Virus record (IMG/VR): IMGVR_UViG_3300036893_000043
Location: 1-34,064 of that record
Reading direction: 5' to 3' (one strand)
Origin: a virus
Length of the DNA: 34,064 nucleotides
Shown here: piece by piece, positions 19,615 to 28,284 of the stretch
Numbering within the stretch: the first letter of the stretch is position 1
Layout: each line of letters begins with the position of its first letter
Position numbers and translations under genes: made by a program
The notes under the pieces: model-generated
Told to the model about the DNA's origin: nothing
The model's database searches: none
Seen by the model: only the letters and a program-made list of their open reading frames with translations

Positions 19615-20724
19615 ATGAGTAATGCGCTTGGTTACAATGGCGGTAGAATGTATGGGTTTCTCAATCGCCCAGTTTGGATTGATTGTAATTTCGTTGTCGA
19701 TTCAGCCAATGGAAACGGTCTAGGCATCCGGTCTCTTAAGGGTTCTGGAGTTCGAAACGTGTTTATGAACACATCCGCCACGGCTGGCAAAGGCATTGGT
19801 GGGTATCTCAACCCCAACCCAGCGGCAGGGTATGCTCTTGTTCAGCTGTCTAATAACTATGCCAGGTATTGCGGCGGGTTTTCGGGTGCTGCTGCGCCGG
19901 TTTCTGGATCAAACGTAGCCATCAATGCCACTGCATTGACTGCCGGAAATCCTTACGTGATCGTTTCAGTGGGTCATGCCGCTGCTGGAACTGTCACGAT
20001 TGCCCCAGTTGCGGATGTTTCGGGTTCGCTCGCTTCGACCTGGTTCTCTCTCTATGACGCTTATGGAAATACTTTTATTATCTGGTTTAGCGTGTCTGGT
20101 GTGGGCTCAGCTCCGATAGGAGTTTCTGGAACTCTAGTTCAGCAGACTATTTCGTCAGGCGCTTCTGCGGCAACGATTGGAGCAGCTCTTGTTTTAACCA
20201 TTCAAAATCTACCGTCCGGCATTGCCGGTGTGAATTCATTCACTGCTACTGGAACCACTACGGTGACTGCGGTATCTACTGCAACGAATCCCTATGGCCC
20301 AGTTGCTGGTCCTCCTGCAGATGGGCTAATCGCAACCGGTTTCACGTTCGCCCAGACGGTCTATAATACCAACCTAACCAATTGGCAGGGCGTCGGGGTT
20401 CCAAAAGGCGTGGTGCCAAATGTCGGGGTGGCTTTCGTTGCAACTGCAACTGGCAGTAGTGCTGGTGGTGGTTCTACTGGTCTTGTGAAAGCCCCAGGCG
20501 TTACGGCAATCGATATTATCAGCATCGTCGGGGATCCGAATCAAAGCTTCTCGCCCATCCCAATGGGTGGGTCTCCAAATACCGGTGGTTGGATTTTGGT
20601 CCAGTTCACAGCAGCGACAAGCGCAAGCGTGACAACCCAGGTTGCGACCGCACCAGCCGACAATACGGTTGTTGGGCTTGGTTTCTATGTGAATCAGTCG
20701 GCTACTTCGATCAACGGCGAATAA
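19615..20724 (+). CDS. Putative virion surface / decoration protein (369 aa)
   Basis: A 369-residue protein, almost all small residues (Ala, Gly, Ser, Thr, Val), with no cysteines beyond a few near the N terminus. It begins MSNALGYNGGRMYGFLNRPV and has GLGIRSLKGSGVRNVFMNTS and NPNPAAGYALVQLSNNYARY, landmarks of a phage structural family found next to the capsid gene. The rest looks like beta-rich domains (GTVTIAPVADVSGS, TGTTTVTAVSTATNP). It could be a capsid decoration or head-fibre protein. It begins after a leader hairpin and ends just before a terminator, so it may be its own transcription unit. Confidence 0.68.
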   Translation: MSNALGYNGGRMYGFLNRPVWIDCNFVVDSANGNGLGIRSLKGSGVRNVFMNTSATAGKGIGGYLNPNPAAGYALVQLSNNYARYCGGFSGAAAPVSGSNVAINATALTAGNPYVIVSVGHAAAGTVTIAPVADVSGSLASTWFSLYDAYGNTFIIWFSVSGVGSAPIGVSGTLVQQTISSGASAATIGAALVLTIQNLPSGIAGVNSFTATGTTTVTAVSTATNPYGPVAGPPADGLIATGFTFAQTVYNTNLTNWQGVGVPKGVVPNVGVAFVATATGSSAGGGSTGLVKAPGVTAIDIISIVGDPNQSFSPIPMGGSPNTGGWILVQFTAATSASVTTQVATAPADNTVVGLGFYVNQSATSINGE

Positions 20725-20731
20725 ATATCTG

Positions 20732-20766
20732 GGGGCTGGGACTATAGGTCCTGGCCCCTTAGTTTT
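20732..20766 (+). terminator. Intrinsic terminator after surface protein gene
   Basis: GGGGCTGGGAC (20732-20742) pairs with GTCCTGGCCCC (20748-20758), an 11-bp stem with two G-T pairs and a TATAG loop. The T-tract (ttagtttt) is interrupted, so termination may be partial. Confidence 0.7.
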
Positions 20767-20777
20767 GAGGGTTACTC

Positions 20778-21863
20778 ATGGCCATTCCAGCCGCGCCCAC
20801 AGCCTCAACTGTCATTTTACAGACAGGCAATGGACAGAACCTTATTTCTTGGCCAATTATCGCCACGGCTACGTCATACTCGGTTCAAAGATCGATTGAT
20901 GGGGTGAATTTTTCGTCCCTATCTACTCCTGCTGTCAATTATTATGTCGATTCTACGGCAACAATAGGCGGGACTTATTATTACCAAGTCTCAGCAGTAA
21001 ATATATCAGGCGGATCCGCTTACACGGCAAGCTATCCGGCATCAATCACGCCTTGTTTGCCCGGCCAGATCAATCTTGGATATCTCAGGTACTTTTCTCA
21101 GCTCGCAGCGGATCAGTTGAATTCAACATTTCTTACACAAGATGAGTGGAATTTTAATATCAATCAGTCAGGGGATGAGCTCTATGATATTTTGGTGAGC
21201 AAGTTTGGGGATAACTACTTTCTCGCCCCACCCCTTCTTATCCCGCTTACCGGTCTAGATTCATATCCTCTTCCGGATGGGTCAAATTACCCGATCAGCG
21301 GTGTCAATTCTCCCGCGTGCTATAAGCCATCAGGGCTAGACGCAAACATTAGCGGCGCGACAACTGGTCCAAATGCGGGATGGGTTCCACTGAGTAGATC
21401 TAATTGGTCTGATAGGGATCGATATACGACATGGCCGGGGCAAGCCGGTGCGCTCAACAATATCTATCAAATGTCCTACCGGGTGATGGGGAATAATATT
21501 TACGTTTATCCAGCCAACACCAACCAGACTCTTCGGTTTTGGTACGTCCCAGTTAGAACCCAAATGCTCTTAGACACCGACATGCTCCCTTATTCGATGT
21601 CTGGATGGAGCGAATATGTGATTGTGGATTCTGCTATCAAGGCGGCGCGAAAAGAAGAAAGCTTTGAACTTGTTGCAGATCTAAAAGCTGACAAGATGGC
21701 ACTTCTTGAAAGAATTGAAACGATCGCTGCAAATAGAGACGTAGATCAGCCCAATACCATTTCAAACGTTCGGGCTACCATGGGGGATCCTGGCTTCTCA
21801 AACTGGGGAAATGGGTATGGGGGCGGTGGTTTTGGCGGCGGGGGATGGGGTGGTGGTTTTTGA
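20778..21863 (+). CDS. FN3-fused head-tail adaptor-like protein
   Basis: A 361-residue protein with three parts. Residues 3-93 are a fibronectin type III-like domain (NLISWPIIATATSYSVQRS, then GTYYYQVSAVNISGGSA). Residues 95-320 contain LRYFSQLAADQLNSTFLTQD, ELYDILVSKFGDNYF and GWSEYVIVDSAIKAARKEES, the signature of the phage adaptor/stopper family that binds below the portal; it usually lacks FN3. The last 20 residues are Gly/Trp/Phe repeats (GYGGGGFGGGGWGGGF). FN3 domains on virions are thought to stick weakly to carbohydrates. GAGGG lies 7 nt before the ATG. Confidence 0.77.
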   Translation: MAIPAAPTASTVILQTGNGQNLISWPIIATATSYSVQRSIDGVNFSSLSTPAVNYYVDSTATIGGTYYYQVSAVNISGGSAYTASYPASITPCLPGQINLGYLRYFSQLAADQLNSTFLTQDEWNFNINQSGDELYDILVSKFGDNYFLAPPLLIPLTGLDSYPLPDGSNYPISGVNSPACYKPSGLDANISGATTGPNAGWVPLSRSNWSDRDRYTTWPGQAGALNNIYQMSYRVMGNNIYVYPANTNQTLRFWYVPVRTQMLLDTDMLPYSMSGWSEYVIVDSAIKAARKEESFELVADLKADKMALLERIETIAANRDVDQPNTISNVRATMGDPGFSNWGNGYGGGGFGGGGWGGGF

Positions 21864-22162
21864 CTGGAAGCCCATTTGTCGTAACGCTTACGGGTCAGAC
21901 CCAACTTGATCGGATTCAAGCTAATATTACGAAAGCCTTTAATTCTGTAATCGGTCCATTCATAGGCGGCAATATTTTACCTGGGATTACTCTCACAGCG
22001 AATACGCCGCTGGCCATTAATCACGGTCTTGGAAGGCAGCCGGTTATTTGGACCCTAACGGACAACAATGCTGCCGCGATAATTTACAGAACAAAATGGG
22101 ACCAAAATACAATCACTCTCGAGGCGAATGGAAATTGCGTTATTTCCATTTGGATTAACTGA
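21845..22162 (+). CDS. Small tail-associated protein (105 aa)
   Basis: The frame opens at ATG 21845, inside the Gly-rich 3' end of the adaptor gene, but TTG 21860 forms a TTGA overlap with the adaptor stop and is an equally good start. Motifs are QLDRIQANITKAFNSVIGPF, the middle ANTPLAINHGLGRQPVIWTL and the ending ANGNCVISIWIN; the NHGLGR...W pattern recurs in small phage tail-fibre-linked proteins. Beta-strand-rich, no Cys besides one near the end. Probably a minor tail component. It is one base from the next gene (TGATGG overlap). Confidence 0.68.
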   Translation: MGWWFLTGSPFVVTLTGQTQLDRIQANITKAFNSVIGPFIGGNILPGITLTANTPLAINHGLGRQPVIWTLTDNNAAAIIYRTKWDQNTITLEANGNCVISIWIN

Positions 22163-25100
22163 TGGCCTATACAACTGTATCCTTACCTTTTGGAGGAGGC
22201 GTCGATACTAAAACAGACCCCAAGCAAGTCGCTGTTCAAAAAAATACACTTCTCTATGATTGTATTTTCACAAATCCTAAAAGGATTACCAAACGCAATG
22301 GTTACGACGCCTTCACGACTGCCATGGTGGGTGGTGGTGTTTGGTCAAATCCAACGATGAGCGCCAGTATCCGAAACCAGGTGCTTCTGGCCGCAACGAC
22401 TACTAATGGCCAAAGACTCATTAGCTACTCGGAAGACCTTAATGCCTGGGAAGACGTAGGCAAATACGTTTCTGTTGCTGTTTCTAAGCAAACAATCGCG
22501 GCGATAGGCGCGGCTGAAAGTCCTGCGCCGACATCGGTAACGCCTTATGGGTATTTCAATGGAAACTCAATAGTCCTAGGAAACATTGCTCTCTATACCT
22601 ATGAGATATCAGAGGGCACGACGGGCGGTCAGGTAAACAGTTTCGGCCAATATCCTAAACAAGCCTATTATTCAGTACTCGACACAGAAACGGGCGTATA
22701 TCTCGCCAAAGATGTCGCCATCACAAATGGGAACGGCTTTGCAAAACCAGCGATTTTAGGAACGAGTCAGCTAGCCATATTTTACATCAGGGTGAGCACC
22801 GGAAAACTCTGTGTAAGATTGATGACCGTTAACACATCGGGCGTCTCTTTGGGTTCCGAAATTGTCATAGCCACCTGCTCATCAAGCTCGGGCGCAAACG
22901 TTCAATATCCTTACTGCTATGATTACGTCACCACGCCAACGGGAGCTGCGCTTGGCATCGCTGATGGTAATAATTTATTGATCTACAAGCTGACATCGGC
23001 CGGGGTGGCAACCCTTGAGGCGACCCTTTCGGCTGGGACTGGATTTGCAATCCCAATTAATCTCACCACCGACGCATCGGGAAATATCTGGGTTTATTGG
23101 GCTGACAGCGACCAGGTTGTTTCTGTCGCAATATATACATCTAGTTATGGCGTTGTCCTTGCAACAACATCTATAGACGCACGGCTTGGAAATCCAGTTT
23201 TACAAATAGCGGCGTATAATTCTTCGGCAGGAACGCAGACCGTTTGGGTTACTTTCAATGATTTGGTTATTGCCTCTCAATATACAAACGGCTCTTACCT
23301 GGTTTCAACTTTTGTGTACACAGTTACAACGAGCGGCACCGTAACAGGACCGATCGGCAGCGGCATCACATCTGCGGTGTATGGGAAACCATTTTCAATA
23401 AACTCTGTTAACTATATCCCCATGTGTACCTATTCCCAGTCTCAATCGACTGGTATGATACTAGACACAACAGATGGAAATGCCGTTGCAAAATTTTTAC
23501 CTACAGAATGCGAAGACATTTATACAAGCGGGTATGATCTATCTGGGAATACCTACTCTGCCGCAGCCGCGCTGAGCGGGAGATACCCTGGGTTCTTAAC
23601 CCAACCGAACGTACTGTCGTCCACCCTGATCAGAATGGCCGCAATGCAAGTCATTTCTTTTGGGTTATTTGAACCGAAGTCGACTACTAACTTAGCCGCA
23701 TTTCCAGTCACCGTTACAACCGCCGCAACATTGTCGGTTGTAGATATTACATTTGATTTCGATAATATTGACGCTTATCAAACCGTTACCCAGCAAGAGA
23801 CGCTTTTGTTAAATGGCGGGATTGTTTCCGCATATGACGGGGCATCGGTGACCGAACTTGGGTACACAATTGATCCTGACAATTTAGAAATATTGCCAGA
23901 GGGCAGTGGCGGGAGCATCCCATCTGGTACGTTTATTTACTATCTGACCTATTCCTGGGTGGACGCGCTCGGAAATCTTTACGAGTCTGCTCCGTCATTG
24001 GGCATTACGGCTGTTTTTGCGTCCGGATCTACCAATTCCGTCCAGATGAATATTTACCAGAATTATCAGACTCTGAAGAAGGGCATTATTATCAATCTTT
24101 GGAGATCGGATAGTAACTTAGGCGGAAATACCGCCTATCTGGTCGCTTCAGGTCTAATTTCCGGCGCCTATACCGATACTCTTTCAACTGCGGCGGCAAG
24201 CGTGGCTGGCAATAGAACTCTTTACACTCAGAATGGCGCAATCTTAGACAATATTGCACCTCCTCCCACAATGATCATGTGGACGAACAACAATCGTGCA
24301 TGGTGTATTGATTCTGAAAATCCGGAAACCACCGTTGAATATTCAAAGACAGCTTCATCTGGAACGGGCGTGTTGTTCAGTACGGGCCTGCTCGAGTATT
24401 TAGTAGACTCCAAATTTGGCGCAGTGACCGGCGCATCGCCCATGGATGAGAAAACAGTACTCATGAAACAAAATGGGGTTGGTTATTTCATTGGGGATGG
24501 GGCAAACGATGCGGGGACCGGAGCTACTCTAACCCCATTCCAATTTATCCCCTCAGACACTGGCTGTTCTAACAGCAAATCGGTCATTAGTTATCCGGAG
24601 GGGGTTCTTTTCAGTGCTTCAAACAATAAAGGCATTTATCTTGTCTCCCGTGGCGTTGCGATTCAATACTTTGGATACGACGTGGCTGGGTATTCTGCTC
24701 AAGATATTCAGGCCGCTCAGATCATTGGGAACAAAAATCAGATTAGATTTCTGACCTCGAGTGGCCTTTCTCTTCTGTACGACTACGTCATGCAACAGTG
24801 GGCGGTTTTCACGAATCACACGGGTTATTCTTCCACTCTCTGGATGGGTAATTATGTCTATGTGAGAACAGACGGGTCTGTTTATCAAGAGAACCAGTCC
24901 GGAACTTATTTAGACAATGGGTCATCTATTGCACCTCTGATTCAAATGGCTTGGATTAAGGCGGGGTCCACACAGGGGTTTCAGCGCACCAGAAGAATTG
25001 AGATGCTGGGCGACTTCCAAACCGCAAACGCAGGTCACGGAGTACAGGTGAGCATTGCCTATGACTTTCAGCCCACATTCTCGGCGCCCATTCCTTACTA

Positions 25101-25293
25101 TTTTACTGGGTCAAACGGTCCGTTCCAATATCGCGAAAGATTGCCACGGCAAAAGTGCGATGCGTTTCAACTACAAATTCAGGAAATCGTCACGGGCGCA
25201 TCCGGGGAATACATCGACTTCACGGACCTGGGCCTTGAGGTTCTCTTGAAACAAGGCCTCAATCGCCTTCCGGGAACACGTAGCGTCGGGTAA
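22162..25293 (+). CDS. Large nozzle/hub-like tail protein (1043 aa)
   Basis: The longest gene: 1043 residues. The N terminus (MAYTTVSLPFGGGVDTKTDP followed by KQVAVQKNTLLYDCIF and KRITKRNGYDAF) has the PFGGGVDTKTDPKQV motif of tail-hub/nozzle proteins of short-tailed phages. Most of the protein is beta-rich repeats with many VYWAD, WVTFND and NIWVYW motifs, which suggests beta-propeller blades; the C terminus (GEYIDFTDLGLEVLLKQGLN) is a beta-sandwich. P22 gp10-like and T7 gp12-like nozzles are the nearest architectural comparison. It starts with a one-base overlap to the previous gene. Confidence 0.78.
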   Translation: MAYTTVSLPFGGGVDTKTDPKQVAVQKNTLLYDCIFTNPKRITKRNGYDAFTTAMVGGGVWSNPTMSASIRNQVLLAATTTNGQRLISYSEDLNAWEDVGKYVSVAVSKQTIAAIGAAESPAPTSVTPYGYFNGNSIVLGNIALYTYEISEGTTGGQVNSFGQYPKQAYYSVLDTETGVYLAKDVAITNGNGFAKPAILGTSQLAIFYIRVSTGKLCVRLMTVNTSGVSLGSEIVIATCSSSSGANVQYPYCYDYVTTPTGAALGIADGNNLLIYKLTSAGVATLEATLSAGTGFAIPINLTTDASGNIWVYWADSDQVVSVAIYTSSYGVVLATTSIDARLGNPVLQIAAYNSSAGTQTVWVTFNDLVIASQYTNGSYLVSTFVYTVTTSGTVTGPIGSGITSAVYGKPFSINSVNYIPMCTYSQSQSTGMILDTTDGNAVAKFLPTECEDIYTSGYDLSGNTYSAAAALSGRYPGFLTQPNVLSSTLIRMAAMQVISFGLFEPKSTTNLAAFPVTVTTAATLSVVDITFDFDNIDAYQTVTQQETLLLNGGIVSAYDGASVTELGYTIDPDNLEILPEGSGGSIPSGTFIYYLTYSWVDALGNLYESAPSLGITAVFASGSTNSVQMNIYQNYQTLKKGIIINLWRSDSNLGGNTAYLVASGLISGAYTDTLSTAAASVAGNRTLYTQNGAILDNIAPPPTMIMWTNNNRAWCIDSENPETTVEYSKTASSGTGVLFSTGLLEYLVDSKFGAVTGASPMDEKTVLMKQNGVGYFIGDGANDAGTGATLTPFQFIPSDTGCSNSKSVISYPEGVLFSASNNKGIYLVSRGVAIQYFGYDVAGYSAQDIQAAQIIGNKNQIRFLTSSGLSLLYDYVMQQWAVFTNHTGYSSTLWMGNYVYVRTDGSVYQENQSGTYLDNGSSIAPLIQMAWIKAGSTQGFQRTRRIEMLGDFQTANAGHGVQVSIAYDFQPTFSAPIPYYFTGSNGPFQYRERLPRQKCDAFQLQIQEIVTGASGEYIDFTDLGLEVLLKQGLNRLPGTRSVG

Positions 25294-25294
25294 G

Positions 25295-25314
25295 TGGGCA
25301 CCTCGACAAGGGTG
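25295..25314 (+). promoter_or_regulatory. Intergenic repeat element, copy 2
   Basis: TGGGCACCTCGACAAGGGTG, starting 2 nt after the nozzle stop and ending just before ATG 25316. The stem CACCT/GGGTG has the same CGACAA loop as copy 1, with a T-A to C-G covariation, and the AAGGG in the 3' arm is the ribosome binding site. Confidence 0.6.
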
Positions 25315-25315
25315 C

Positions 25316-26749
25316 ATGGATCACGCAAAAAAGCTGGCCTTTGTTTCCCACATGACTGCACAGGCGCTAAACAGCCTTGCGCAAACTCCCAATCAAATGT
25401 CTCCGAAAGGAGAGATGTCGCACGACAAGAAAATGGACTTTGTCGCTGCGATGACTAAGCACGGGCTTAAACATTTCGATACGGGCGGCGCTGTGGGCGC
25501 AGTCGGTGGTTCTCCCATGAATGCCGCTACCGGGCCTGTGGGTTATGGGGTTAGGGGTATCTCAGGGGGCGGCTCTAACGTCACTAGCGATCCTTCGCAG
25601 GGCGGGACTGGCGGTGGAACCATCAATTCTGGAACCAATATTGGGAACGCCTTTAGCGACCTCGGTGGTGCTTTCACTACTCAAAACACATTCCAGGCTC
25701 AAGCGCCCACTGGTACTCAAGCTGTTGGCGCCCAACAAGCACAACTTGCGGGTGAACTTGCAAATGAATCAGCTGGAAACGGACCCAATCCGGCGCAAAT
25801 GCAATATCTCCAAAACACAAACAACATCGCCAATCAACAGGCACAAAGTTATGCATCTAACCGTGCCCTCAACCCAGGTCTTGCCGCACGCATGGCTGGC
25901 AATACTGGGGCATCGCTAGAGAGCAATGCCGCCAACGTAGCCGGACAACAGCAAGCCGAACAACAATTAGCAGCTCAACAGCAATATGGAAATTTGACAG
26001 GCCAAGAACAACAGGGCGCTCTGACTGCCCAGGGGATCAATTCACAAATTAGTCAAAATAACGCAAATGCCGTCAATCAAACCGAAGGCGGCATACTCGG
26101 CGGTCTTTCTGGCGGGACGGCTCTTGCGGCCCTAGCAAAAGGCGGCGCGGTTAAAAAGATGGCTGTGGGTGGGTCTATTTCAGATCCTTATGCGCCGAAT
26201 CTCAGCAATGCGGCCGTTCTTCAGGCTGATACGGGACAGCAAGGAACGCATCAAATGGGCTCGAAGTCCCCAGAAGGAGCGACCGGACCTGACGGCTCAG
26301 ACGCGGGGGAAACAGGCATTGATGCCGGTGTTGATTCTGATGTCGCCGGTGGGGGAATGGGCGGTCTCGGTGCAGCTGATCTAGGTGGCGCTGGGGGTGC
26401 TGCATCTGATGCCGGTGCAGCAATTGCGCTCGCTGCTAAGGGCGGTTCGATTCATAAATATCCAAATCATCTGCAAGATGTTGCTAGAATATTTCACCCC
26501 GGTCATTTCTCAGAAAAATCTCCAAAAGTCGCATCCATGGCCGCTACTGGTGGTAAAGTCAAAGCCTTAAATTCCAAAGAAAAAGCTGTCAAAAAAGATA
26601 ATAGTTACGATAACGACAAAGTACCAGCCATGTTGTCTGAAGGCGAAATTGTTCTTCCAAGATCGGTGACGACCCATCCGATGGCGCCTGAAAAAGCGGC
26701 TGAGTTTGTAGCTAAGACATTGGCTAAGCGAAAGCTGGTTAAAAAATGA
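25316..26749 (+). CDS. Putative ejection (internal virion) protein 1
   Basis: 477 residues, rich in Ala, Gly, Gln, Asn and Ser. The N terminus repeats HAKKLAFVSHMTAQALN and HDKKMDFVAAMTKHGL, two copies of a short helix. A Gln/Asn-rich helical middle follows (about 150-260), then Gly-rich stretches (AAKGGSIHKYPN) and, near the C terminus, NDKVPAMLSEGEIVLPRSV, a motif also found in phage tail/ejection proteins. It overlaps the next gene by 4 nt (ATGA). By composition and position it is one of three proteins likely stored in the head and ejected with DNA to make a channel across the envelope. Confidence 0.65.
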   Translation: MDHAKKLAFVSHMTAQALNSLAQTPNQMSPKGEMSHDKKMDFVAAMTKHGLKHFDTGGAVGAVGGSPMNAATGPVGYGVRGISGGGSNVTSDPSQGGTGGGTINSGTNIGNAFSDLGGAFTTQNTFQAQAPTGTQAVGAQQAQLAGELANESAGNGPNPAQMQYLQNTNNIANQQAQSYASNRALNPGLAARMAGNTGASLESNAANVAGQQQAEQQLAAQQQYGNLTGQEQQGALTAQGINSQISQNNANAVNQTEGGILGGLSGGTALAALAKGGAVKKMAVGGSISDPYAPNLSNAAVLQADTGQQGTHQMGSKSPEGATGPDGSDAGETGIDAGVDSDVAGGGMGGLGAADLGGAGGAASDAGAAIALAAKGGSIHKYPNHLQDVARIFHPGHFSEKSPKVASMAATGGKVKALNSKEKAVKKDNSYDNDKVPAMLSEGEIVLPRSVTTHPMAPEKAAEFVAKTLAKRKLVKK

Positions 26750-28284
26750 AACCGCTCAGCTTAAATTTAAGTCAGGTCAAAAAGATTGGATCCGATAAGA
26801 ATTCAACCACATTCTTACATCCGAGCGGTCATAAGATAACCATCGCTCATAATGGAATTTCGGCTCTTCAGCGAAAGCAGATGGAAAAACTACCGGTGCA
26901 TAAATATGCAAATGGTGGCAAGAGCGTGATGGACCCGACTCCAGAGCCATCGCCCGCTCCAAGCTCTGATCAGCCCGAAAGCTCCCCTAGTGATACCACA
27001 GCGGTTGATAATTCTGCCCAAACGTCAGTTAGTCCTTCTCCTGGGATATCGGCGGCAGATGAAGGGGCTACTCAAGATCAATCTGAACCGGCACAAAACC
27101 CTGTACAGCAGTCATTAAGTGAGCAAGAAAATGCTCTGAATAAAGAAAAGTCCGCTTACCAGGGATTGGCTGCTGGAATGGGGCAAAATTTAAACCAATC
27201 ACGTCAAGACATGCAAGATCAGATAGACGCGCTCCCCACTCAGGCTGATCTATTTCAACAATACAAAAGCAAAAACGATACATTAGCAAGCGCATATGCA
27301 TCTAAGAAAATCGACCCCGACAAAGTATTAAACGACGCAGGTATTGGTGGCCGTGTTGCTGCAAGCATCGCTCTTATCCTTGGTGGGGCTGGTGGCCATG
27401 GCAACGGGAACATCGCCATGGACGTGATTAATAATAAGATCAACAATAGCATCAACGCTCAAAAAAATGCCCAAGATCAGGCTGCGAATTTATTCAAAAT
27501 GAATCAAGAAGTTTACGGGAATAATGTTCAAGCTGCAAATGCTACTCGAGAACAATATTTGACTGCATTCAAATCTAAGCTAGCGACTGCTGCAGCTAAT
27601 ACAACTAATCTACAAGCCCAAACCAATGCTAAAGTCGCAGCTGCTCAAATTGATCAACAAATCGGACAGCTTCATTATCAGCGAGCTCTTATGACTCCAA
27701 GCCAGGGGAATTTAGATCCTTCGCTTGTCATCAACGCCCTTATCCCATCCGGACCAGACAGAGACAAAGCGCTAGAAGAAGTTAAAAATAACCAAAATAC
27801 CGTTCAGCTTGCCCCAGCTATTGACGACGCTTTTGATAAGGCGGCAACAGAAGCGAGACCATTGACTGGCGGCACCAGTTCGTCTCTACAATCTCTAAAC
27901 CCATTCAATGAGACTCCGAATCAAAAAAGATTTGAGGGTTTGATGAATACAACGGTGAAAGAAAAAGAAGGCACAGCAAGACAGGCCGCCTTTGAGAGCA
28001 TTAAGAAAACTCAACGCCCATCGACAGGAGATTCGGATTACGACATAGCAACAAAGAGGGCGCTGAAGGACTCCTACCTGCGTGCGAATATGGCTGCACC
28101 GGTTTCAATGAGTCACGGAATCGATTTGTCCAAATTCCCAAGCACCAGCCTTGGACAAGGATCTATGGCACCTGCAACCAATAATGCGATTAATTTAAAA
28201 GTGAACGCATTCATGAAAGCAAATCCTCAAGTTGGATCAGCACAACAAGCTTTGGCTATCCTTCAAAAAGCCGGTAAGATATAA
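26746..28284 (+). CDS. Putative ejection (internal virion) protein 2
   Basis: 512 residues. The N terminus has STTFLHPSGHKITIAHNGIS and LQRKQMEKLPVHKYANGG, a motif also seen in phage ejection-type proteins. A Pro/Ser/Asp-rich linker (about 62-130) precedes a long helical Gln/Ala-rich region (NALNKEKSAYQGLAAGMG, LAGRVAAS-like and GGRVAASIALILGGAGGHG at about 200). That hydrophobic Gly/Ala segment could enter a membrane. The C terminus (FPSTSLGQGSMAPATNN) is polar. It overlaps the gene before by 4 nt and abuts the next, so the three are made together. Confidence 0.65.
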   Translation: MKPLSLNLSQVKKIGSDKNSTTFLHPSGHKITIAHNGISALQRKQMEKLPVHKYANGGKSVMDPTPEPSPAPSSDQPESSPSDTTAVDNSAQTSVSPSPGISAADEGATQDQSEPAQNPVQQSLSEQENALNKEKSAYQGLAAGMGQNLNQSRQDMQDQIDALPTQADLFQQYKSKNDTLASAYASKKIDPDKVLNDAGIGGRVAASIALILGGAGGHGNGNIAMDVINNKINNSINAQKNAQDQAANLFKMNQEVYGNNVQAANATREQYLTAFKSKLATAAANTTNLQAQTNAKVAAAQIDQQIGQLHYQRALMTPSQGNLDPSLVINALIPSGPDRDKALEEVKNNQNTVQLAPAIDDAFDKAATEARPLTGGTSSSLQSLNPFNETPNQKRFEGLMNTTVKEKEGTARQAAFESIKKTQRPSTGDSDYDIATKRALKDSYLRANMAAPVSMSHGIDLSKFPSTSLGQGSMAPATNNAINLKVNAFMKANPQVGSAQQALAILQKAGKI

